Below, in pieces: positions 1 through 5,899 of a stretch of DNA of 10,361 nucleotides (the stretch's first letter is position 1; each line of letters opens with the position of its first letter). The notes below the pieces were generated by a model, which saw only the letters and a list, made by a program, of their open reading frames with translations, searched no databases and had not been told where the DNA came from. Both the position numbers and the translations under genes were made by a program. Source of the DNA: Pseudomonadota bacterium (lineage in GTDB: Bacteria; Pseudomonadota; Alphaproteobacteria; UBA8366; JADFVY01); the NCBI GenBank assembly GCA_015222795.1, contig JADFVY010000259.1:1-10361 (forward strand). Reading direction: 5' to 3'.

Positions 1-569
1 GCCATATCCATGACCTTGTCGCAGAAGCTGGGCACCCATTGAATCAAATGTTCCTCGACGAAACGCTTCTGCACCTGCTGGCAATTAAGGGCGGTATCCT
101 CTTCCTCCCTGGTCCAGGCCGCGGCTTCGAATTCACACAGCTTGCGCATGAATTCCAGTTCGGCGCTGATATGGTCCGGCATTCCCGAAAAATCATCTTC
201 GACAGCCAGCCCGGCCCCTTCCATGAATCTCTTGACCGTTACTGTTGCCTGGCCCCACAGGTCTGCGTCTTTGGCGCTTCCCCGGTCTAAATGGATGGAT
301 TCGTGGGGTGAAATATGACCGCCGGGCCCAAGGAACAGTCTGGTGAATTCGATCGCCAGCTCTTCATGAAGCCGATCGTTGGGCAAATCTTGAAAATCGT
401 CGCCCAGCGATAGACCCAGGGCCTCAAAGACACCGAGTATTTCGGGGTCCTTGAGCCTGGTCAGGAACGAGGAGGATGGCTCTTCCTGAAAGACGGCGGT
501 CAGTAGGCCGTATACGTTGGCCCGGGCTGTCGCCAATTCAGCCATCTCAGCATTTCTTGCATCAACCAT
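1..569 (-). CDS. TorD/DmsD-family molybdoenzyme maturation chaperone (3' part missing)
   Basis: This is a cytoplasmic chaperone that would bind the Tat signal or apo-form of the neighbouring molybdoenzyme and hold it back until cofactor insertion and export. The frame opens with ATG at 569 behind a GAGGAG ribosome site and stays open to the window edge, giving 189 residues without a stop, so only the C-terminus is lost. Visible TorD-family marks are EFTRLFLGPGG followed by SPHES (residues 74-90) and PDHISAELEFM (about 131-141), the family's conserved EY/FTRLF..GP and PDH..xELEFM motifs. It starts 32 bp after the molybdoenzyme stop and is almost certainly in the same operon, which fits a dedicated chaperone. 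Codon use is slightly unlike its neighbours, with several AGA, CTA, TTA and ATA codons. The family call is secure; pairing with the adjacent enzyme is inference from position. Confidence 0.88.
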   Translation of the reverse strand, partial: MVDARNAEMAELATARANVYGLLTAVFQEEPSSSFLTRLKDPEILGVFEALGLSLGDDFQDLPNDRLHEELAIEFTRLFLGPGGHISPHESIHLDRGSAKDADLWGQATVTVKRFMEGAGLAVEDDFSGMPDHISAELEFMRKLCEFEAAAWTREEEDTALNCQQVQKRFVEEHLIQWVPSFCDKVMDM

Positions 570-601
570 AATTGCTCCTCGTTCCTGGGTTGGCGTGGAT
601 G

Positions 602-3127
602 TCAGGCCCTTTTGACCTGCACCACCGTATCGAACCAGCGCATCCCACCGCTCATCGGATCCGATTTGTTCGGGATGATCTTGTTGGGATGGGTGCCATG
701 CTTGTCCCACCACATGTTCGCGGCGTCGGGATCATTGGCGCCACCACCGGAAATCGGGGACTTCTTGCCCGACCCGTAGACGCCAGAATGCTCGCGTCCC
801 AGCGAATGGGAGATGGCGATAACGCCGGGGACGATGCCCTCGGTGACATAGGCCGTGGTGGTAATTTTGCCGATTTCGCTGGTGACCGTGATCTTGTCAC
901 CATTTTTGATACCGCGGGCGTCGGCGGTAGTGGTGTTTATCCAGGCCGGATTGTCGTGCTTGATCTCGGATAGCCATTTGCATTGGGCGGTCCGCGAGTG
1001 GGTGTGCACGGCGACCTTGTAGGTGGTCAGGATCAAGTCATCCTTGGCCATCTTCTGGTGCTCGGGGATCGCCGTGTAGGTCGGGAACGCCGGCATGCCC
1101 TTGTCGGCGAAGTTGTCGGAGTAGAAGTCCAGGTAGCCCGACTTGGGGAACTTGGTGTTCGGGGGATAGGCCAGAAGGGCCTCGCCCTCGACATTCTGGG
1201 CCACGTATGCGCCCTTGGCGCCCTTGGTGCCCAGAAAGCCTTTACTCTTGGCATCGGCTTCGCTTGCCACGCCGGCTTTCTTCCAGTCCCAGTAGACGCC
1301 GGTCTTGTCGTCGAGAATGACGCCATCGCCGGAAACATCGACCTTCGCCTCGTAGAAGCCGTAGTTGGGTTTGGCGTTCTTGTCGTGCCAGACGCCGTAC
1401 TTCCTCATATAGTCGAAGCCGCCGGCTTCCTTCACGCCAGGCGTCATTTCACAGGACTGCTCGACGAAGTCCTTCTTGCTCGAATAGTTGAGCTCGAAGC
1501 CGAGCCGTTTGGCCAGTTCCGGCCATACATCGCCCTGGCACCTCGCCTCGCCAAGCGGCTTGACGAGAGGCTGACGAATATAGAACTCGGCAATCTGGTT
1601 GGCCGAAACCATGTCCTCCCAATCCCAGCGTTCCAGATAGGTGACGTCGGGCAGGATGATGTCGGCATATTGCGAGGACTCGTCATAGACGATGGTTGAG
1701 GTGATCAGGAAAGGCATGATGCTCTCGTCCTGGAAGACCGCGCGAGCCTCGTCGTTGTTGCCGTTGATGAAGGTCGGGTTGTAGCAACTCCACCAGTAGA
1801 CGCTGGGCCGTCCATGGCTGCCGTCCTTGATCATCGGGATGATCGACTGGCTGACATGATGGGTCGGCCAGGCCGCCTCGCCGGGGAAGCCGTCCTTGAT
1901 ATGCAGCCCCTTGTTCAATTTCGCCTTTGGCGTCGAGGGATGCTTCCAGCCGGCGCCAACCCCCATGACCCGGCCGCCGGCCCGGTCGAGGTTGTTGGTG
2001 ATTGCCGCCAGCAGCATCGCGGCGCGTTCCTGGTCGGCGCCGTGATAATGCATGACGGTGCCGCGGTAGGTTACCAGACAGGCCGATTTCGCCTTGGCGA
2101 AGCCGCGGGCGATATCGCGGATCGTGTCGGCGGAAACACCGCTTTCCTTCGCCGCGAACTCCGGCGTGAACTTGGACACCTGTTCCTTTACGGCGGCGAT
2201 CCGCTCATCCACCGAGGCGTTATGATCGGCCGTGACCCTCATGAATTTGAAGTGGTCTTTCTTGTACAGCCCCTCGTTCATGATGACGTTAATCATGGAC
2301 AGCATCACCAACCCGTCCATGCCGACATTGATCGGGATCCATTTGGTCGATTTGGCGGCGGTGTTGGATAGCCGCACGTCGAACGTATAGAACGGAACGC
2401 CACGATCGACGACCGCCCGGATCAGACGATGCGAAGTCGGGATGTGGTTGGTATGGGTTTCCAGGTTGTTGCTGCCGAAATTCACGATGAAATCGGTATT
2501 GTCATAGTCCCAGTTGTCATACATTCCACCCCACAGGCTCTCCTGTCCGACCCATTTCGAGCCTTCGCAAACAGAGGTGTGGTTGCCGATGGTCGAGGTT
2601 CCGTATGCGGCCAGGAAGTCGCCGGTGACCGCCCATTGCGAGGCTTTGTGGCGGCCGTAGGCATACATGAACTGCTCTGGCGTGCCGGCGTCGCGCAACG
2701 GCTTCAACTTGGACGCAATGATATCCAGGGCTTCGTCCCAGGATATCCTTTTCCATTTATGCTCGCCGCGTTTGCCGACGCGCTGCATTGGATGAAGGAT
2801 GCGGTCCGGGAAATAGACCTGATTGATGCCGGCCTGGCCCTTGGCGCACAGCACGCCTTCGGTACGGATGGATTCAGGATGTCCCTCCAGCTTCATCAGC
2901 CGGCCGTCCTCGACAAAGCCCATCATGGCGTCGCGGGTCACGCAACCCCAGCAGGCGGTCGGAATGGCTTGTCTTTCCTTGCCGGTGGCGGGCGAAAAAT
3001 CGCGTCCGCCCGCTTGCAGTTTAACAGTTCCGGCTAGTGCACTCTTGCTGTCGCCCAGGTCCGCCGCGAGAACGGCGCCGCTGGCCCCAGCCAAAGTCAT
3101 GAAGTTACGTCGGTTCAGTTTTTGCAT
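602..3127 (-). CDS. Tat-exported molybdopterin oxidoreductase catalytic subunit (ArrA/PsrA/TtrA-like), substrate unknown
   Basis: This 841-residue protein is the catalytic subunit of a periplasmic respiratory molybdoenzyme of the DMSO reductase family carrying a bis-pyranopterin Mo cofactor. A Tat signal (NRRNFM, residues 5-10, then a short hydrophobic stretch) opens the protein. An N-terminal FeS motif follows: Cys59, Cys62, Asp66 and Cys94 in the usual C-x2-C-x3-C-x27-C spacing, but with Asp as third ligand. Cys187 in TSVCEGSK is the likely Mo ligand. The spacing there, the DNTDFIVNFGSN and SNTAAKSTKW segments, and a C-terminal molydop-binding domain (about 700-841) resemble arsenate, polysulfide and tetrathionate reductases. 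ATG at 3127 follows AAGGAG by 7 nt, and the gene lies 27 bp after the FeS-subunit gene. Donor is probably the adjacent FeS protein. Substrate, and whether it works as reductase or oxidase, cannot be told; a sulfur, arsenic or selenium compound is the family-based guess. Confidence 0.93.
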   Translation of the reverse strand: MQKLNRRNFMTLAGASGAVLAADLGDSKSALAGTVKLQAGGRDFSPATGKERQAIPTACWGCVTRDAMMGFVEDGRLMKLEGHPESIRTEGVLCAKGQAGINQVYFPDRILHPMQRVGKRGEHKWKRISWDEALDIIASKLKPLRDAGTPEQFMYAYGRHKASQWAVTGDFLAAYGTSTIGNHTSVCEGSKWVGQESLWGGMYDNWDYDNTDFIVNFGSNNLETHTNHIPTSHRLIRAVVDRGVPFYTFDVRLSNTAAKSTKWIPINVGMDGLVMLSMINVIMNEGLYKKDHFKFMRVTADHNASVDERIAAVKEQVSKFTPEFAAKESGVSADTIRDIARGFAKAKSACLVTYRGTVMHYHGADQERAAMLLAAITNNLDRAGGRVMGVGAGWKHPSTPKAKLNKGLHIKDGFPGEAAWPTHHVSQSIIPMIKDGSHGRPSVYWWSCYNPTFINGNNDEARAVFQDESIMPFLITSTIVYDESSQYADIILPDVTYLERWDWEDMVSANQIAEFYIRQPLVKPLGEARCQGDVWPELAKRLGFELNYSSKKDFVEQSCEMTPGVKEAGGFDYMRKYGVWHDKNAKPNYGFYEAKVDVSGDGVILDDKTGVYWDWKKAGVASEADAKSKGFLGTKGAKGAYVAQNVEGEALLAYPPNTKFPKSGYLDFYSDNFADKGMPAFPTYTAIPEHQKMAKDDLILTTYKVAVHTHSRTAQCKWLSEIKHDNPAWINTTTADARGIKNGDKITVTSEIGKITTTAYVTEGIVPGVIAISHSLGREHSGVYGSGKKSPISGGGANDPDAANMWWDKHGTHPNKIIPNKSDPMSGGMRWFDTVVQVKRA

Positions 3128-3154
3128 TTCTTTACTCCTTGTCTGGCTGGCGTC

Positions 3155-4003
3155 CTATGGGATCAGATCCATGAAATGGTCCAGCTTGCCCTTGGTTCGC
3201 GGCGTGTAAGTGGCCTTCATGACGTTGTCCGGATCGATGTAGAACACGTTCGGCCTGGTGCCTTCGTCTGGCAGCAGAACGTTGTCCGGATTCTTCAGGC
3301 CATATTCCTTGACCAGTTTCGAGACTTCGCTTTCGGGATCATTAAGATCGCCGAAGATGCGCGCCTTGCCCTGGCAGGTGTTGACGCAGGACGGCTCAAC
3401 GCCATTGTCGACCCTGTGTGCGCACATATCGCACTTCTCGATTCCGTTGTTCTCCGGCTTAAGGCCGGACTTGACGAACGGGTTGAAGGAACGGACGCCA
3501 TAGGGGCAGCCGTCGATGCATTTGCCGCAGCCGATGCATTGTTCATTATCCACCAGAATCAGGCCGTCGGGACGCTTGTAGGTGCCGCCGGACCGATAGC
3601 GGATCTTCGTTCCGTCGGGCGCTGTATAGCTGGCGCGCTCGCCGGGGAACTGGGGGCAGACCTTGACGCAGGGCGGGACACCGTCCTTCTCGCTGCCTTC
3701 GCAGTGGTTGCACATGATCGGCAGGAAGTCCTTGCGCGTATCGGGGAACTTGCCCGACGTCTTTTCCTGGATCACGGTGCGGAACCGGCCAAGGGCAACG
3801 CCGTTCTCGGCCTTGCAGGCCACGGTACAGGCCCTGCAGCCGATACATTTGCGCATATCCATGACCATGCCCCAGCGCGGCGGGTTGCCCGCGGCGTCGG
3901 CGGTCCGGGATTCAGTTGCCAGGGCCGCCGCCCCGAGCGCGGCCGTGCCGCTACCCTTAAGCACGGCCCTCCGGCCGACCTTTGTTTTTCTTATGCTGTT
4001 CAT
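3155..4003 (-). CDS. Tat-exported four-cluster [4Fe-4S] electron-transfer subunit (TtrB/NrfC/PsrB-like)
   Basis: This is the electron-transfer subunit that would wire the molybdoenzyme to its redox partner. It has 282 residues with a Tat-type leader (GRRAVLKG, residues 10-17, then an Ala-rich hydrophobic stretch to about 30). Sixteen cysteines fall into four cluster motifs: C53/56/59/63, C98/101/112/116, C156/159/162/166 and C191/194/206/210. This is the classical layout of the DmsB/TtrB/NrfC family, in which the motifs cross-ligate to give four [4Fe-4S] clusters. The ATG at 4003 sits 8 nt after a perfect AAAGGAGG. The gene lies between the cytochrome (81 bp upstream) and the molybdoenzyme (27 bp downstream). 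Having its own Tat motif is known for NrfC- and TtrB-like proteins and implies a periplasmic location. No Cys is missing. The family is clear; the exact electron route is inferred. Confidence 0.93.
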   Translation of the reverse strand: MNSIRKTKVGRRAVLKGSGTAALGAAALATESRTADAAGNPPRWGMVMDMRKCIGCRACTVACKAENGVALGRFRTVIQEKTSGKFPDTRKDFLPIMCNHCEGSEKDGVPPCVKVCPQFPGERASYTAPDGTKIRYRSGGTYKRPDGLILVDNEQCIGCGKCIDGCPYGVRSFNPFVKSGLKPENNGIEKCDMCAHRVDNGVEPSCVNTCQGKARIFGDLNDPESEVSKLVKEYGLKNPDNVLLPDEGTRPNVFYIDPDNVMKATYTPRTKGKLDHFMDLIP

Positions 4004-4023
4004 CTCGTCTGCCTCCTTTGCAT
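4000..4023 (-). other. Seven-codon mini-ORF coupled to the FeS-subunit start
   Basis: An ATG at 4023 follows AAGGAG (4031-4036) by 7 nt and opens a frame reading MQRRQTR. Its TGA overlaps the ATG of the FeS-subunit gene in an ATGA junction. Its tandem AGG-AGG codons are themselves the Shine-Dalgarno of the FeS gene. Such a layout could couple or tune translation of the FeS subunit. It is equally possible that it is a chance by-product of two nearby ribosome sites, so it is listed as a site and not as a protein gene. Confidence 0.35.
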
Positions 4024-4084
4024 GGGTTTTCTCCTTCGCAGTCGCTTGATTTGGATCATTCGAATGTCCTCATCTTTTGCCGCC

Positions 4085-5608
4085 TCAGTTTTCGCTTTCC
4101 AGCAGTGCGATGGCGTCGTCGAAACTGCCAATCGCCTCGTCCAGGATGGTGATCGAGTATTTCTTGTTGTGGACGCCGTTGCCGACCCTCACGACGTTCA
4201 GGAATTCCTGGCCCGCCGCGACCAACCCGCTGGCTTCCGCCAGTTTCCCGGCATCGATGTTTCCTTCCGCCGCTGCCAGTTTTTCCAGGGCTTCGGCTTC
4301 TACCTCCCCGGTGAAGGCGAGTTCCTTGTCGACCTGCTTCTTCCAGTCGCCGAGCATCTTTTTGTGTTCGGGCGTATGACAGTCGGCGCAGGTGTCGGGC
4401 GCGCCGGTCCTTACCGCGTGCCCCCGGCTCAGCCTCTTCTCGAGGTGGCAGGCCATGCAGTTGGTATTCACGTTGTACATAAGGTGGGGCGTGGCGCGGA
4501 TGCCCTCGGCAACGGGCACGCCGGCGAGCAGGATTTTCTGATATTTGTGCTGGTTCTGGTGGCACAGACTGCAATCCTCCCGGACAAAGTCCAGATGGTC
4601 GGTCCGGTTCTTGTGTTCGATCACGCCATGACAGTCGAAACAATCCGCGCGCGGTTCGCTGACATGGGCGTCATGCATCAGCTTGCCGTCTGTCGCCTTG
4701 GCCAGCAGATCCTTGCTCCGGTTATGGCAGGTCAGACAGCCGTTGGAGACAACGTTCCCGGTGTTGATTTCGCCGGTGCCCTTGACGACCTCGAAGTGGC
4801 AGCCTTCACAGGCCACTCCCGCTTTCTTGATCGACTGATGGGTAATGGATTTGGTCAGGGCTTCGCCTTCACCCACCTGGGACTGAAGGGATTTGGTCGG
4901 GATGGTGTGGCAGATGTCGCATTTCGATGCGCCCTGGTTGAAGTCGATCGTGGCCCTCTGCCGGAAGCTGATCTTCTCGATCGCGTGCTCCCCGAACGTT
5001 ACCGTCTCGACCTCCGCTTTCGCGAGGTCGTGCTTCTCCAGCTTGAGGTGGCAGAGGAAACAAATTTCCTTGGGAACTTCGAAATGCTTCTCGGCCGTAA
5101 CCTTGAAGTGGCAGTTGTCGCAGGCCACGTTCCGGCCCCCGAGACCCTTCTCGAAGTGAATCTTGTGCTTGAACACGGCCTTTTCGGTGAATTTCAGCTC
5201 CTTGTCCTGAAACGCCTCCTTGGCGTGACAGCCGGAGCGCAGACAGGCGCCGTCTTTCACCACGGGCCTGATCGGCAACGGGGCTTCGGGATCGTAAAGG
5301 TAGGCGGCAAGGTGTCTCGCGCCCTCCATCTGTGCCTTGAACGATTTCTTCTCGCCGGGCAGGAAATGGCACTCGACGCACTCGGCCCGTTTGGCGCCGG
5401 GTGTTTTGGGGGAGAAGTGGCTGGACGATTTCCAGGCCGCGAACTGCTCGTCCATCGCATGGCAACTGCCGCCACAGAACTCCGATGTCGAGGTGTAGGC
5501 GTTTCCGGCGTAATACAGGACACCCGCGCCGACCAGCATAACGGCAACGAGTGCGATGGCGGCAAGTGCAATGGTTGCCTTGCGAACTGTGTAAGCCCCG
5601 GATAGCAA
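4085..5608 (-). CDS. NapC/NirT-type membrane-anchored multihaem cytochrome c, 12 haem motifs
   Basis: This 507-residue cytochrome probably takes electrons from membrane quinol and passes them to the FeS/molybdoenzyme pair in the periplasm. One uncleaved N-terminal membrane helix (about 11-35) is followed by a NapC/NirT-like first haem site, CGGSCHAM, and W..S.H. Ten CxxCH motifs are present (Cys77, 163, 183, 230, 267, 291, 323, 346, 384 and 407 as first Cys), plus CX3CH at 45-50 and CX4CH at 122-128. Residues 412-507 carry no haem motif; the last part, with NGVHNKKY, looks helical. The TTG start at 5608 was chosen because an in-frame TAG lies 15 nt upstream, AGGTGA sits 7 nt before it, and the next in-frame ATG (codon 24) would lie inside the membrane helix. 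It is first in the operon, downstream of a sigma54 promoter. The cytochrome class is certain; the number of haems actually loaded is not. Confidence 0.92.
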   Translation of the reverse strand: MLSGAYTVRKATIALAAIALVAVMLVGAGVLYYAGNAYTSTSEFCGGSCHAMDEQFAAWKSSSHFSPKTPGAKRAECVECHFLPGEKKSFKAQMEGARHLAAYLYDPEAPLPIRPVVKDGACLRSGCHAKEAFQDKELKFTEKAVFKHKIHFEKGLGGRNVACDNCHFKVTAEKHFEVPKEICFLCHLKLEKHDLAKAEVETVTFGEHAIEKISFRQRATIDFNQGASKCDICHTIPTKSLQSQVGEGEALTKSITHQSIKKAGVACEGCHFEVVKGTGEINTGNVVSNGCLTCHNRSKDLLAKATDGKLMHDAHVSEPRADCFDCHGVIEHKNRTDHLDFVREDCSLCHQNQHKYQKILLAGVPVAEGIRATPHLMYNVNTNCMACHLEKRLSRGHAVRTGAPDTCADCHTPEHKKMLGDWKKQVDKELAFTGEVEAEALEKLAAAEGNIDAGKLAEASGLVAAGQEFLNVVRVGNGVHNKKYSITILDEAIGSFDDAIALLESEN

Positions 5609-5615
5609 AGGACAA

Positions 5616-5621
5616 TCACCT
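5616..5621 (-). promoter_or_regulatory. Ribosome binding site deciding the TTG start of the cytochrome gene
   Basis: AGGTGA on the minus strand lies 7 nt before the TTG at 5608. No ATG or GTG exists in frame between the upstream stop and the TTG, so this site supports the unusual start codon. Confidence 0.6.
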
Positions 5622-5631
5622 ATCTAATTAA

Positions 5632-5652
5632 TTGCGAGGAACGGCCTCGCAA
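5632..5652 (-). repeat. Perfect 8-bp inverted repeat in the leader of the cytochrome operon
   Basis: TTGCGAGG and CCTCGCAA flank a 5-nt loop, about 11 nt upstream of the ribosome site of the cytochrome gene. As RNA it would form a stable hairpin close to the start and could affect translation or message stability. As DNA it shares the TTGCGA...TCGCAA half-sites with the dyad at 5766-5785, so it may instead be a protein-binding site. There is no U-tract, so it is not an intrinsic terminator. Confidence 0.55.
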
Positions 5653-5684
5653 AATTGATGGTTAAAAGTCCCTCTTGCCCGTTT

Positions 5685-5733
5685 GGGCGTGGTGGTTGCT
5701 GTTTTCAAGCACCTTGCTGAACCACCTTCGCCC
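5685..5733 (-). other. Long imperfect stem-loop in the 5' leader of the cytochrome operon
   Basis: On the minus strand GGGCG-AA-GGTGGTT pairs with AACCACC-A-CGCCC around a 22-nt loop, giving 12 base pairs with one small internal loop. A competing small hairpin (GCCC-AAAC-GGGC, 5677-5688) uses the same CGCCC arm. The element would lie inside the transcript made from the sigma54 promoter. Mutually exclusive pairings of this kind are seen in regulatory leaders, but I match it to no known riboswitch class. Confidence 0.45.
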
Positions 5734-5765
5734 TCGTCACCTGGAACAATGCATGTCCATCGGTG

Positions 5766-5785
5766 ATTGCGAAGGTCCTCGCAAT
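5766..5785 (-). promoter_or_regulatory. Dyad overlapping the -12 element and predicted transcription start
   Basis: ATTGCGA and TCGCAAT are perfect 7-bp arms around 6 nt. The dyad covers the TTGC of the -12 element and the predicted start point near 5769. A protein bound here could block sigma54 polymerase. The half-sites recur at 5632-5652. No known regulator consensus was recognised. Confidence 0.45.
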
Positions 5786-5795
5786 AGCTGTGCCA
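5781..5795 (-). promoter_or_regulatory. Sigma54 (-24/-12) promoter of the respiratory operon
   Basis: The minus strand reads TGGCACAGCTATTGC. This matches the sigma54 consensus TGGCAC-N5-TTGC at every defined base, with the required GG-to-GC spacing. Transcription would start near 5769 and leave a leader of about 160 nt before the cytochrome start. The gene immediately upstream encodes an NtrC-type activator with an intact GAFTGA loop, the class of protein such promoters require. That makes the assignment strong despite the absence of experimental data. Confidence 0.9.
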
Positions 5796-5839
5796 AAGGG
5801 TAACATCTTAAAAAGAATAGGATTTTATATATTGCACCT

Positions 5840-5867
5840 GCGAACGCATGTTCGGAAAATCGGACAT
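5840..5867. promoter_or_regulatory. Candidate upstream activator site for the NtrC-type regulator
   Basis: Two overlapping dyads lie here, at roughly -71 to -98 from the predicted start. One is CGAAC-GCAT-GTTCG (5841-5854). The other is ATGTTCGG-AAAA-TCGGACAT (5848-5867), whose arms match at 6 of 8 positions. The octamer GCGAACGC at 5840-5847 recurs at 5891-5898, 51 bp away or about five helical turns. Position and symmetry fit an enhancer for the regulator encoded upstream, and an AT-rich stretch (about 5803-5833) separates it from the promoter. The binding protein is inferred. Confidence 0.4.
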
Positions 5868-5899
5868 AACCATAAAATTAATATGGATAAGCGAACGCC

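Noticed and set aside
1660..2645. TTGCGAGG-like words near 1669 and 2634 as further dyad sites
   Set aside because: They are single half-sites inside the molybdoenzyme coding sequence without the inverted partner; chance in GC-rich DNA.
572..3037. Several plus-strand frames of 130-240 codons opposite the molybdoenzyme gene
   Set aside because: They are shadows of the opposite-strand gene without ribosome sites or recognisable motifs.
1..3127. Naming the molybdoenzyme arrA, arxA, ttrA or psrA
   Set aside because: The general layout fits this branch, but the Asp66 substitution, changed pocket residues and lack of an NrfD partner make any of these names unsafe without a tree.
3122..5605. Long open frame on the plus strand (827 codons) opposite the FeS and cytochrome genes
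   Set aside because: It is antisense to two genes with complete cysteine and haem motifs. Its translation shows no domain, and it owes its length to the GC-rich third positions of the real genes.
5609..5769. Molybdenum-cofactor riboswitch in the operon leader
   Set aside because: Stems are present and the operon encodes a molybdoenzyme, but I could not match the conserved core of that class, so only a structured leader is reported.
5800..5835. IHF site between enhancer and sigma54 promoter
   Set aside because: The stretch is AT-rich, but the best match to WATCAANNNNTTR has about three mismatches.
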